NCBI RefSeq assembly: GCF_001645125.1
Contig: NZ_LXKA01000110.1
Span: 186,001 to 250,000 of the forward strand
Direction of reading: 5' to 3'
Source of the DNA: Paraburkholderia ginsengiterrae
GTDB taxonomy: Bacteria > Pseudomonadota > Gammaproteobacteria > Burkholderiales > Burkholderiaceae
Length of the DNA: 64,000 bases
Below, one piece after another: positions 27,887 to 36,271 of the stretch. The translations under genes and the position numbers were made by a program. Position 1 is the stretch's first letter, and the number at the start of each line of letters is the position of its first letter. Below the pieces are notes generated by a model, which ran no database searches, was not told the DNA's origin, and saw nothing but the letters and a program-made list of their open reading frames with translations.

Positions 27887-28229
27887 ACTGACCGCAGAAC
27901 AATGGGCCGCTTTGTGCGCGAGCGACGAACGCAATTTTGTCGCGACGATTCGTGACGATATCGTGCGCGACGCCCCGCGTTACGCCAACGATCCGACCTT
28001 ACTCGACCGCCTGGTGCGGGCGTATGGGGACGCCAAGCGCATGGGGTTTCAGCAGGACAAGGAGCTGGTGGAGTTTCTTTATATCGAAGCGGATGTGCCA
28101 GAGTTTTATCGCAAGCCGGGGATCGCGGCCTGGCTCGCGAAGCCGGGACGACCGGTCGAGGAGCGGTTCGAGGATCTGCTGGCGGTGACGCGGCGGAAGT
28201 TGATTGATCGGGAAAGGGAGAAGCGGTGA
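27879..28229 (+). CDS. Small helper protein of toxin module, copy 1
   Basis: Protein of 116 residues (LELTAEQWAALCASDERNF; EADVPEFYRKPGIAAWLAKP). This type of small helical protein is often found after DUF4123 genes in Burkholderia type VI clusters; its role is unknown. It overlaps DUF4123 by eight bases and the toxin gene by one base (TGATG), so the three are translationally coupled. A second copy at 29725 starts the same order again, which suggests that the helper is part of the toxin unit and perhaps a specific chaperone. Confidence 0.8.
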   Translation: MLELTAEQWAALCASDERNFVATIRDDIVRDAPRYANDPTLLDRLVRAYGDAKRMGFQQDKELVEFLYIEADVPEFYRKPGIAAWLAKPGRPVEERFEDLLAVTRRKLIDREREKR

Positions 28230-28813
28230 TGGCTGTATTGGCAATTCCGCTCGTTGAAGGAGCGGGCGCATTGCTTGCCGAAGCATTCCCCGCTTTGCTA
28301 GGCGGGACCGCTGCGGCGGGAATCCTGTCGCTACCCGGCGATCAGGCGCAAGACAAGAGCAAGACCCAACCGGTCGCGCGAACCATGCCGAAGACAGACG
28401 AAGCGTGCAAGAAGTGTCCACCGGATGCGGGTAACCTCGTGACGCGTAACTGGAATATGTCAGACACCTCGCGCACGTATCAGGCGCAGGTGACAGGCTT
28501 CGCGCCGAATACGGAGTGGAGTTTCAGCGGGCTCGACTTCGATGGGTTTCGTGCGTCGCTTTGTCAGCTGGAAGAAGCAAAGGCGAATTACGATCAGTTT
28601 TTTGATCCGGAGACGGGCAATCCAAAGCAATTCTTCCTGATTTCTGGTGTTGAAAAAATGCGCAACCAGGCGAGAGAACAAAACCTCGTTGCGGCGGCCA
28701 ATACACCGACGCTGTTGCATTGGTATTTTATGCAGCCGCTGAGCTATCGGTACTTCACGCGCAGTTTTCGCACCACCGCGCCGCTGGTCAACACAGAATT
28801 GAAGCCACTTTAA
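28229..28813 (+). CDS. Tox-REase-5 nuclease toxin, copy 1
   Basis: Predicted antibacterial DNase of 194 residues delivered by type VI secretion. The N-terminus is hydrophobic (residues ~2-38), followed by the conserved CKKCPPDAG and VTRNWNMSDTSRTYQAQVTG. The restriction-endonuclease-like core has SGLDFDGFRASLCQLEEAKA, supplying an acidic residue and an ExK-type motif (EAK), with a tryptophan-rich tail (LLHWYFMQPLSYRYFTRSF). The domain matches the TseT-type Tox-REase-5 family. The ATG at 28229 is used because it overlaps the helper stop by one base. The cognate immunity gene follows. Confidence 0.87.
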   Translation: MAVLAIPLVEGAGALLAEAFPALLGGTAAAGILSLPGDQAQDKSKTQPVARTMPKTDEACKKCPPDAGNLVTRNWNMSDTSRTYQAQVTGFAPNTEWSFSGLDFDGFRASLCQLEEAKANYDQFFDPETGNPKQFFLISGVEKMRNQAREQNLVAAANTPTLLHWYFMQPLSYRYFTRSFRTTAPLVNTELKPL

Positions 28814-28841
28814 TGAGTACGAGCACTGAACGTTGACGAAC

Positions 28842-29561
28842 ATGGCCTTTCATTTGAACATTGATGTCACCTATCGCGTGGCTGCCCCGCAATTGCCGAC
28901 CATCGAGTCGGAGTACGACCGACTTTGGCAGTTTGCGAACATCCTGACGCGAGCCGGCTTACCCGTGGACAAATGGTATCCAGCGGCGGATACGGAAAAA
29001 GCGTCGCTGCTAAACGCTGCCTTCGATGCCAATGGACCGACCAGCGCGGCGATTGCCATGGCGAAGAATTCCGCTTTATCCAATGGCACTAGCGTCAGGT
29101 CGCTCGGGGTATGGAATGGCTTGGAGGGAGACGGTGGAGCTGCTTTTTCCGACTCGCAGGGCATTGATAGTGTGTGCTCGGTGACCTTCCAGATGAAAGG
29201 CATTGTCGGATTTCAGCAGACAACGCTCGTGGCGGATGTTGTTTCGGAAGCGGCGCGCATCTGGTCCGCGTCGAGCGTTCAGGTCGGGCCATTCAAGTAT
29301 TTTTCGCAGCAGCAGGTCTTCGAAAAACGACCCGGCGCCGGTTGGATGCTTTATTTGCCGAGAGTTTTCACCGCTCAGCAAGTGCCCGAGGCTCGCGACC
29401 TGATTCCGGTCATGGATGGTAAGAAGCGGATAGGCACCCTCATCGTCAGTGTTGTCGATGAGCCTTTCTCTGCTTCAAATCCGGAACATGTGAAGATCGC
29501 CAACGCAATTGAAGAGCGATTGGTCGATCAGGACTTGCTGCCCTTATTCACCGAACTTTAG
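28842..29561 (+). CDS. Imm52 immunity protein, copy 1
   Basis: Protein of 239 residues of the Imm52 family, which neutralises Tox-REase-5 toxins. Recognisable stretches include WYPAAD near 45, RSLGVWNGLEGDGG near 90, FEKRPGAGWMLYLPR near 165, and a C-terminal LVDQDLLPLF. It is encoded directly after the toxin on the same strand. ATG 28842 was chosen; a TTG nine bases upstream is conserved in both copies and could be used instead. Confidence 0.88.
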   Translation: MAFHLNIDVTYRVAAPQLPTIESEYDRLWQFANILTRAGLPVDKWYPAADTEKASLLNAAFDANGPTSAAIAMAKNSALSNGTSVRSLGVWNGLEGDGGAAFSDSQGIDSVCSVTFQMKGIVGFQQTTLVADVVSEAARIWSASSVQVGPFKYFSQQQVFEKRPGAGWMLYLPRVFTAQQVPEARDLIPVMDGKKRIGTLIVSVVDEPFSASNPEHVKIANAIEERLVDQDLLPLFTEL

Positions 29562-29584
29562 CTCGGAGGAAATTGGCCGATACC

Positions 29585-29737
29585 ATGAAGTTCAGTCTGA
29601 ACCTTGAATTGGCATTTCGTCTGTCGGAGCCGGTGTTGCCCGCCATCGAAACCGAATGCGCCTGGCTGTGGGAGTTCGCAAGCGTGTTGCAACGCGCGAA
29701 TTTGCCGATCGACGGTTGGTATCCATGCTTGAACTGA
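29585..29737 (+). pseudogene. Truncated Imm52 fragment at the module junction
   Basis: A 50-residue frame with the first fifth of an Imm52 protein (LNLELAFRLSEPVLPAIETE; LPIDGWYPCLN). Homology stops right after the conserved WYP, where the start of the second helper gene begins: the ATG of that gene (29725) lies inside the fragment in another frame. The fragment is not identical to either complete Imm52 gene, so it came from a third relative or has diverged. It marks the recombination point that created the second toxin module. Confidence 0.85.
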
Positions 29738-30075
29738 CGGTAGAACAATGGGCGGCCCTGTGCGCCAGTGACGAACGTAACTTCGTCGCAACGATCCGAG
29801 ATGACATTGTGCGCGATGCTCCCCATTTCTCGGACGATCCGACGTTGCTTGACAGACTAGTCCGTGCGTACCAGGACGCTAAACACATGGGATTTGCGCA
29901 GGGCGAGGCGCTTGATGAATTTCTCTACGTGGAGGCTGACGTTCCCGAGTTTTATCGCAAACCGGCTATCGCCGCGTGGCTCGCCAAACCGGGCCGTCCG
30001 ATCGAGGAGCGTTTCGAAGATGTCCTTGCGGTAGCACGACACAAGCTTATAGACAGAGCGCAAAGGGGAGACTGA
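29725..30075 (+). CDS. Small helper protein of toxin module, copy 2
   Basis: Protein of 116 residues, closely similar to the gene at 27879 (shared LCASDERNFVATIRDDIVRD; EADVPEFYRKPAIAAWLAKP). Start at 29725 inside the Imm52 fragment. It overlaps the following toxin by one base (TGATG), the same junction as in copy 1. Confidence 0.8.
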   Translation: MLELTVEQWAALCASDERNFVATIRDDIVRDAPHFSDDPTLLDRLVRAYQDAKHMGFAQGEALDEFLYVEADVPEFYRKPAIAAWLAKPGRPIEERFEDVLAVARHKLIDRAQRGD

Positions 30076-30680
30076 TGGCTGTATTGGCTATTCCGCTGAT
30101 CGAAGCGGCTGGCGCCGCGCTTGCCGAAGCGTTTCCTGCATTGCTTGGTGGAACGGCAGTGGCGGCAATACTTTCGATTCCGGGTGATCACGCGGAGGAC
30201 CAGAGCAAGACTCAACCCGTGGCTCGGACAATTCCGAAGACTGATGAGCCTTGCAAGAAATGTCCGCCCGATGCAGGCAGTCTCGTCACTCGCAATTGGA
30301 ACATGTCGGACATTTCCCGCGAGTATCAGGCTCAGGTGACGGGCTTCGCGCCGGGAACAGAGTGGAATTTTAGCGGGCTCGATTTCGACGGTTTTCGCTC
30401 GTCCATGTGCCAACTGGAAGAGGCCAAGGCAAAATATGATCAGTTTTTCGATCAGGACACCGGGCGGCCCAAGCGCTTCTTCAGGCTATTCGGCGTTCAG
30501 AAAATGAGAGCGCAAGCACAAGCGCAGAGCGTTGCTGTTGGCGCTAATCCACCGGCTCTGTTGCACTGGTATTTTATGCAGCCGATAAGCTATGAATATT
30601 TCACGCGGGATTTTCGGATGCTCGCCCCATTGGTCCAGACAGAATTAAGAGGCCTCGTGGCGGGCCCCGTGGCACAGTAA
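30075..30680 (+). CDS. Tox-REase-5 nuclease toxin, copy 2
   Basis: Protein of 201 residues with the same layout as copy 1: hydrophobic N-terminus, CKKCPPDAG, RNWNMSDISREYQAQVTG, SGLDFDGFRSSMCQLEEAKA with the ExK-type motif, and LLHWYFMQPISYEYFTRDF. Differences concentrate after the core (for example RFFRLFGVQKMRAQAQAQS against QFFLISGVEKMRNQAREQN), where toxin-immunity contacts might be. It has its own Imm52 gene downstream, so the two modules are probably separately specific. The C-terminus has a six-residue extension. Confidence 0.87.
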   Translation: MAVLAIPLIEAAGAALAEAFPALLGGTAVAAILSIPGDHAEDQSKTQPVARTIPKTDEPCKKCPPDAGSLVTRNWNMSDISREYQAQVTGFAPGTEWNFSGLDFDGFRSSMCQLEEAKAKYDQFFDQDTGRPKRFFRLFGVQKMRAQAQAQSVAVGANPPALLHWYFMQPISYEYFTRDFRMLAPLVQTELRGLVAGPVAQ

Positions 30681-30694
30681 ATTTGACGACGACT

Positions 30695-31405
30695 ATGAAC
30701 CTTAATATAGATCTGAGCTTCCGGTTGCAAAGGAAGGAACTGCCCTCCGTTGAAGAGCAATACGGGTGGCTGTGGAAGTTCGCTTGCTCGTTGCAGAAAG
30801 CTGGGTTACCACTCGACAATTGGTATCCGTCTGCGAGCACCCCGGCCGCCTCGCTCCTGAACAAGGCCTTCGATGCCTCGGGCCCTACCACCGCTGCGAT
30901 CGCGATGGCGAAGGCGGACACGGAAACCTACCCTGGCATTCGAGGGTTGGGGGTGTGGAACGGCATCGAGGGAGCTGGGGGAATCGTACTGACCGATCTG
31001 GTCAGCGTCGCAGGTTTGTCAACATGCGAACTCGAATCAGACGGCATCGCCGGGCTCTCGGATCCGAAAATTCTTACGGACATCATTGCCGATGCGACTC
31101 GCATATGGCCCGCATCTAGCATTCAGGCGGGTCCGTACAAATACTTTGCGAAGCAACAGATCTTTGAGAAGCGGCCTGGCGCTGGTTGGATGCTTTATTT
31201 ACCTAAACCATTGACGGTAAAGCAGGTGCCAGACGCACGCGAATTGATACCTGTCATGGGTGACAGGCAGCAAACAGGAACGATCATCGTTAGCGTCATT
31301 GACGAGCCGTTTTCGGCCGATAACCCCGAGCACGTGAAGGTTGCAAACGCTATAGAGGTCCGCCTGGTAGATCAGGACCTTTTGCCGCTATTTACAGAAC
31401 TGTGA
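30695..31405 (+). CDS. Imm52 immunity protein, copy 2
   Basis: Protein of 236 residues, clearly related to the copy at 28842 but diverged through the middle (residues ~80-130), while the WYP, GVWNGIEG, FEKRPGAGWMLYLPK and VDQDLLPLF stretches are kept. This is the last gene of the vgrG cluster. A TTG at 30683 is an alternative start. Confidence 0.87.
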   Translation: MNLNIDLSFRLQRKELPSVEEQYGWLWKFACSLQKAGLPLDNWYPSASTPAASLLNKAFDASGPTTAAIAMAKADTETYPGIRGLGVWNGIEGAGGIVLTDLVSVAGLSTCELESDGIAGLSDPKILTDIIADATRIWPASSIQAGPYKYFAKQQIFEKRPGAGWMLYLPKPLTVKQVPDARELIPVMGDRQQTGTIIVSVIDEPFSADNPEHVKVANAIEVRLVDQDLLPLFTEL

Positions 31406-31709
31406 AAAGGGTTGTCGTTGTGTAGTTTGCTGACGGCCGGTGATTCATTTGGCTGCATCGGGAGACAGTGGTGCTGACAGACCTTGCCGCGCCCCTTTCG
31501 GTCGTGCTGGTGTTATGCACAATTTTTGTGCGGGTTTCGGCCTCCCCGGCTCTTTGCTCTTCTTCGCGTATTTTGACCGTTCATCTAACGTTAGAGGAAA
31601 CTTCGGCTTTTGATGTAACCTTGGCGGAAACAATGATTTGTGAAGCCCCAGACCAGCCAACGTTGTAGGGTACGTCTATGTCAAGCCGTGATTTTGTTAG
31701 AGTCGCCGA
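31406..31709. other. 304-base gap after the vgrG cluster; nothing recognised
   Basis: No convincing gene or terminator hairpin. Frames of about 65-70 codons on either strand lack protein character. Confidence 0.4.
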
Positions 31710-32267
31710 ATGACCAAAATCTTCATCGCCGGGTCGATCAGCATCACGCGTCTGGACTTCAGGGTACGCAATCGCATTGACAACATCATCCAAGCGAACC
31801 ACACCGTAATCGTAGGTGATGCTGACGGCGCCGATAGGTCAATACAGGCCTACCTGTTTGAAAGGCGCGCCAGTGCTACTGTTGTTTATTGCAGCGGCGA
31901 TAAGCCGCGGAACAACATTGGTCAATGGCCTATCAACTGCGTTCAGGTGAAGCACGCGGCGCCGGGTTCTCGCTTATTTTTCACGGCGAAGGACATAGAA
32001 ATGGTGAGGGCCGCTGACTTCGGGCTAATGATCTGGGACGCCCAGAGTACCGGAACATTACATAATGTCATCGAGCTCCTTCGTTGCAGGAAAAAATCAG
32101 TCGTTTTTGTGAACCATGCGAAGCAATTTCAGATCGTCGGCAACGTGTCCCAGCTCGAAAATCTGATTGGCTTTATGTCGGAACCGGCAATGCACAAAGC
32201 GGACAAGAAAATCCGACTTCACGACATGATCAACGAACTAAGGCACGGCCAGTCCGAGATTTTTTAG
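31710..32267 (+). CDS. SLOG-fold (DUF2493/YpsA-like) protein
   Basis: Protein of 185 residues with a Rossmann-like nucleotide-binding pattern: FIAGSIS at the N-terminus, VIVGDADGAD near 33-42, then RAADFGLMIWDAQSTGTLHN near 106-125. This resembles SLOG-superfamily proteins, which bind or cleave nucleotide-derived ligands and occur in several conflict systems. It stands alone between the type VI cluster and unknown small genes, with no recognisable effector partner. Family assignment is from motif shape only. Confidence 0.55.
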   Translation: MTKIFIAGSISITRLDFRVRNRIDNIIQANHTVIVGDADGADRSIQAYLFERRASATVVYCSGDKPRNNIGQWPINCVQVKHAAPGSRLFFTAKDIEMVRAADFGLMIWDAQSTGTLHNVIELLRCRKKSVVFVNHAKQFQIVGNVSQLENLIGFMSEPAMHKADKKIRLHDMINELRHGQSEIF

Positions 32268-32418
32268 CCAGTCCTCATCACTCTGCGGCCTGCGAACCAA
32301 TGGTCAGCCTCGCTGCGCGCGACGCTGATGCTCACCACTTTGCGCAAGACGACAGATCCACCCTCGTATCCGCTCAACAGCGTCCTTCGCCTGCCGATCG
32401 TAGGCGCCCAGCAAACCC

Positions 32419-32736
32419 ATGTTGAGTCTGGCTGCGGCGCTTGGGAGTATCGTGCCCACTAAACGCGACGAGGCTGGGCATCGGGAAGAAATCCAGTCGC
32501 TGCAGCGTCAGCTTCGCGATGCGCGTCATCAAGCGGGTGTCATGGAGGTGAGCCTGGAAGTCCTTCGCGATTCGAACACGTCATACGTCGCAGAACTCAG
32601 CGCATTGAGACTGCAACTGGCGACAGCCATGGCGAACCAGTCGGAGAAACCGAGGCGCCCGCAATCAACTGTCGATGCCAGCAAGCCTCGCCGTGTCGCA
32701 CACAAAGTCGCGGCGAGGAAGCAATCGGCATCCTGA
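32419..32736 (+). CDS. Small coiled-coil hypothetical protein
   Basis: A 105-residue frame dominated by a heptad-like coiled coil (EIQSLQRQLRDARHQAGVME; LRLQLATAMANQ) and a basic tail (KPRRVAHKVAARKQ). The ribosome site is weak. It could be a small DNA-binding protein such as a KfrA-like fragment or the end of a lost longer gene. Confidence 0.4.
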   Translation: MLSLAAALGSIVPTKRDEAGHREEIQSLQRQLRDARHQAGVMEVSLEVLRDSNTSYVAELSALRLQLATAMANQSEKPRRPQSTVDASKPRRVAHKVAARKQSAS

Positions 32737-32959
32737 TTTCAATCCCGGTCACGTGGCGCTGAACCGATGGATCCGGGCGGCCGCGACCGTCCCACCGGGT
32801 TTTCCGAGGAACTAGCCTGACTCGCGGCCGTCCGTTGTGCCAGACCCAAATTGCGTCCATACTTTCTCGTAACGCAACCAAGATGACCCGTATTACAGTA
32901 TGCCAAGATCACGGGTTACCGGTCACGGCATGATTGTGAGTGTAAATCAGGGGATCGAC

Positions 32960-33220
32960 ATGACCATTCCGGAAATTCCGACGATTGGGCTGCGTAAATT
33001 TATCGCCGATCTGGCGAAGCGTCACGGCGTGGTATACGTCAGGGACGATACCAGCGCATTAGCAGCGGTCATCACCCGCCTTTCGGACGATGACTTAACT
33101 CCCGATGAGACCGAAAAACTGGTCATCGCGCTGGGGCGCGCGAACATCATTGATGATTCGACGGTCGTGACGCTCTTAGGTCGTTACTTTGACGAGACGC
33201 GCGATATTCGACCTGTTTAA
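32960..33220 (+). CDS. Small hypothetical protein
   Basis: Protein of 86 residues (MTIPEIPTIGLRKFIADLAK; SDDDLTPDETEKLVIALGRA) with a good ribosome site (CAGGGGAT, 32949-32956) before the ATG at 32960. Acidic and probably helical. No family recognised. It is followed by a degraded region. Confidence 0.5.
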   Translation: MTIPEIPTIGLRKFIADLAKRHGVVYVRDDTSALAAVITRLSDDDLTPDETEKLVIALGRANIIDDSTVVTLLGRYFDETRDIRPV

Positions 33221-33480
33221 GGATTTCGCGACGGCCGGGTATCTCCGGAATGTCAGACGGATAAGGTTCCGCAGATAATCAAGCGCTTCGAGCATGACCT
33301 GTTCGAGATTAACCGCGGGTGGTTGGCCTGGATGGACGAGCGGAAGGGCCCTCCCGGAAGAAACAAATGAGCAGCGAGAACGTGGTATGACAGAACTGAG
33401 CGAGCTTCGGCGACGACCACGCAAACGATATCACGTGAGTCGATGCAAAGTGTTGTCGCTGGTCTATGCACCGCAGACCG

Positions 33481-33660
33481 CAAAAGCTGGTTAGAAAGGC
33501 GGAGTTCGCGCAGCAGCGGCTGATGTTCGTCGTGGGCGCGCTGAGGCAGCTTTACGCGGACGAGAACTTCGTCAACCTCTTACGTGCGGAGGGGCTGGCG
33601 ACATTTCCTAAATAGCTTTCCGAGCGAGTCTGGTCAGGTGGGAGTCTCGCCCGACGGGCG
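33481..33660 (+). pseudogene. Relic of a RepB C-terminal domain
   Basis: The frame from 33481 reads KLVRKAEFAQQRLMFVVGAL and continues almost identically to the C-terminus of the ParB-like protein at 13868, then meets TAG at 33613-33615 where the intact gene has a tyrosine codon (TAT); after the stop the likeness resumes (LSERVWSGGSLA). The upstream part is missing. This is a remnant of a second recombinase-ParB module. Confidence 0.85.
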
Positions 33661-33960
33661 TGACACTTAGGTTGATACGGGGATCCCTATCAGTTCCGGT
33701 CGTCTGCATCCTCGCGTCGCGCAGGACGCCGGTGGAGATAATCGTGTCGCGCAGGTTCAAACAGATTAGGGCCTCGATCGGGAAGATCGGACTGATTGAG
33801 CCATTGTCCGTTAATGCCGCTGACCCGGCCACCGGACAATATGTGCTGCTTGACGGTCACCTACGGCTGCGGGCGATGCAGGATCTGGGTTGCATTGAGG
33901 CACCCTGCCTGGTGGCCACGGACGACGAAAGTTACACGTACAACGCCAATCTTGAGCAAC
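33651..33960 (+). pseudogene. Relic of the second ParB-like gene (N-terminal part)
   Basis: Encodes TGVTLRLIRGSL, FKQIRASIGKIGLIEPLSV and YVLLDGHLRLRAMQDL, matching residues ~2-90 of the protein at 14767. The start ATG of the intact gene is CCG here, and likeness ends after YTYNANLEQ. It follows the RepB relic in the same order as in the intact operon, so the two decayed together from one copy. Confidence 0.85.
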
Positions 33961-34214
33961 GCGCGTCCGCTTTTGTTCACCCCTTGAAGAAACGCGTAAC
34001 GCCATCCGTCGAGTTGCCATTCCCATCTAAACAACCAATCCTCAAATCCAAAGCCATTGATGCTGTTGAAGCTGTTGGACTCGTGCTCGCGTGCTTCACC
34101 AGTGGGCTTGTGCCATCCCGAGGAGTTCACCGATATACGCGTTAGCTTTTTCATCAGGCCAATACTTACTTAAGTCGTTTGATCCAAGCCATGACGGCGG
34201 CGATTGAATCCGAG

Positions 34215-35318
34215 TCAGTTGTGACCGTTGGGCAGAATAGCCTGCTTGTCCCTCGCGATTCGATTCAGGAGAGTGAAGTCGAACAGCGGTAGTCCGTAGG
34301 TGAAACTCGGCAAAATTGTGTCGCGCTTCACCTTCTTGGTCGCATTCACATGCCAATGATCCGGACCAAACGGCACTTCCGGATGGTGAGCCGCCGAATC
34401 TACCTTAGCCCTGTGCTCTCCAGAAGGGTCCATGAGAACGTATGCGTAGTCGGTGAAGGATTGCAAACGCAGCTTCCATTGCCAACCTGACGGGTAAGCG
34501 AAAGTGAGATGAACTCCATTTTCTCGGTCATCTCTGTCCACGGAAGTCGCCCCTAAACTCTCTCGCATATATTCAGAGAGAGGATCGATAAGCTCCTTCG
34601 GTATTGCGGTCGTCTTGACGAGGTTTGAGAGATCCAGACCCATCGAAAACACGATGTTCATGAAAGCAAGAACCGACGGGTGGGCCTGTACCTCTTCCTG
34701 ATGTTGAGCACAAAGCTGCAACATGAACATCACGGCCGCATTGCAACCGACGGTAGAATGCGCGTAGCGCGTCGCCCGCTTGCCACACACCAAGCAACCT
34801 TCGCCGCTTCCAATGATGTACGTTTTCTCTACCGATGTATTGCTGATTCGGCCCTCGGCCATTTTCGTAGGAGCAGCGTAGCGTCGTGTCTGCTCTTCGC
34901 TCCATTGTCGAAAGAATTGAATCGTGCTCTCAGTCTGAAAGAAACTGATTAACGAGTACTCGTCGTTGAACACCTCAGCAACTGTACGCATAAAAGCCTG
35001 TCCGGAAGACACGCCTGCAGCTATCGACGGACCTCGGTATCGGTACGTGCGGATGAAGCCACAGTTTTTGCGCGCTCCGTACACTGCAAGCTCAATACCT
35101 TCGTATGCCAGCCAAATCCGTCGATCGGCGTCACGTCGAACCGCGTCCCAAATTCGTGGAGAATAGGTAACCTGCTGCCACAACCACTCAGGCTGCTTTA
35201 CGTATTCAGCGAAGCTATATGACATCGTCGCGAGGAAGTTGTCGATACTCTTTCCTGCGCTGTCCGCGAGACCTACTTCTTGAAGCTGCTTGTCAATGTT
35301 GAAAAGAGGAGACTTCAT
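34215..35318 (-). CDS. Hypothetical protein with a central cysteine/histidine motif
   Basis: Protein of about 367 residues, family not recognised. A central CLVCGKRATRYAHSTVGCNA followed by LCAQHQE (residues ~185-220) could bind zinc. The C-terminal region has HHPEVPFGPDHWHVN, a histidine-rich stretch of the kind seen in some toxin-antitoxin proteins. ATG 35318 is preferred to a TTG at 35354. It begins the minus-strand part of the island and ends opposite the ParB relic. Location among defence genes suggests, without proof, an anti-phage or toxin role. Confidence 0.6.
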   Translation of the reverse strand: MKSPLFNIDKQLQEVGLADSAGKSIDNFLATMSYSFAEYVKQPEWLWQQVTYSPRIWDAVRRDADRRIWLAYEGIELAVYGARKNCGFIRTYRYRGPSIAAGVSSGQAFMRTVAEVFNDEYSLISFFQTESTIQFFRQWSEEQTRRYAAPTKMAEGRISNTSVEKTYIIGSGEGCLVCGKRATRYAHSTVGCNAAVMFMLQLCAQHQEEVQAHPSVLAFMNIVFSMGLDLSNLVKTTAIPKELIDPLSEYMRESLGATSVDRDDRENGVHLTFAYPSGWQWKLRLQSFTDYAYVLMDPSGEHRAKVDSAAHHPEVPFGPDHWHVNATKKVKRDTILPSFTYGLPLFDFTLLNRIARDKQAILPNGHN

Positions 35319-35379
35319 TCGTGGCTCGTATCTAAAAGTTTCAACGGATGACAAAAGTGAATGCCAGTTTGAACAGGCG

Positions 35380-36135
35380 TCATTGTTTGCGAGCGCTGTC
35401 GATAGAAAAGCGGCGCACGCTGCGCGGCACGCGCAGATTTACGACAAACTCAACACCGTAAACAATAAGAAGAAATTCTCCAGGTGCGAGCAACAGCAAT
35501 GCGAGGATCGCTCTCGGATCAGGAGGAATCTTCAATGCCGCAACAGCCCAAATTCCAAATGCAAACAAAGGGACTGACAGGGCCGGGGCCAATCTGTACA
35601 GCCACCGTCGGCGCGCGGGCAGAAAAGCGCCGGTCGTCACCCGGCCAAGAGACTTAACTGGCTGAAATCCGTCTACGGTTCCGACCACTTTCGGCACGAG
35701 TGCCGATGACGTATGAAGTACCTCGAAAATTACACATGCACCGCGTGCCCAATGGGAGAAGTTGATTCGCCAGCTGCCGTCGTCCGAAGGAGCTACCTCA
35801 GCCTTCACGACATCGTCGTCACAGCGAACGGTTCTGACGGAAAGGATCCTCTCGTTATCGTTGAGTACGATGCGCAAAGGATTGTCTGCGACCACGTCAT
35901 CTGGTTTAACCGGCCCCTTACCTGCGTTCCAGATCGAGACAAGGGATCGCGTTATCCGGTCGACCGGCTCACCGTTGTGGGACACGACCAATCCATCCAG
36001 CGCATCGCGCTTGTGAATTACCGTCTCACCGTCTGCGCAGTACTTGATGTGACGGCGGTCGTTCCAGCGGGCGTACCCCGTGCCCAGCACGAAAGTGATG
36101 ATGGGCGACAAAAAACTCCAACTACCAATGGCCAT
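35380..36135 (-). CDS. Hypothetical membrane protein
   Basis: Protein of 251 residues with a hydrophobic N-terminus (FLSPIITFVLGTGYARW), a beta-rich soluble region (~30-165) and two transmembrane segments near 175-220 (LAPALSVPLFAFGIWAVAAL; ILALLLLAPGEFLLIVYGVE). GAGGAA lies just before the ATG at 36135. The soluble part is a possible sensor for the membrane helices. No family recognised. Confidence 0.65.
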   Translation of the reverse strand: MAIGSWSFLSPIITFVLGTGYARWNDRRHIKYCADGETVIHKRDALDGLVVSHNGEPVDRITRSLVSIWNAGKGPVKPDDVVADNPLRIVLNDNERILSVRTVRCDDDVVKAEVAPSDDGSWRINFSHWARGACVIFEVLHTSSALVPKVVGTVDGFQPVKSLGRVTTGAFLPARRRWLYRLAPALSVPLFAFGIWAVAALKIPPDPRAILALLLLAPGEFLLIVYGVEFVVNLRVPRSVRRFSIDSARKQ

Positions 36136-36271
36136 TTTTTTCCTCGTTATTTTAGGTCTGTAGCTAACGTGAAGCATGGGCTGCTTCTGCAGGGGTCACC
36201 AGAACGGTATCCGCCTCGAGCCTGTTCGATAAGCAAATTCACAAGCAGCTGACTCAAATGCGGTGGAGCGC

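Noticed and set aside
33221-33369. Open frame with RGWLAWMDERK resembling the tail of the exonuclease at 40222
   Set aside because: The shared WLAWMD stretch is short and there is no start; it may be gene debris but cannot be assigned.
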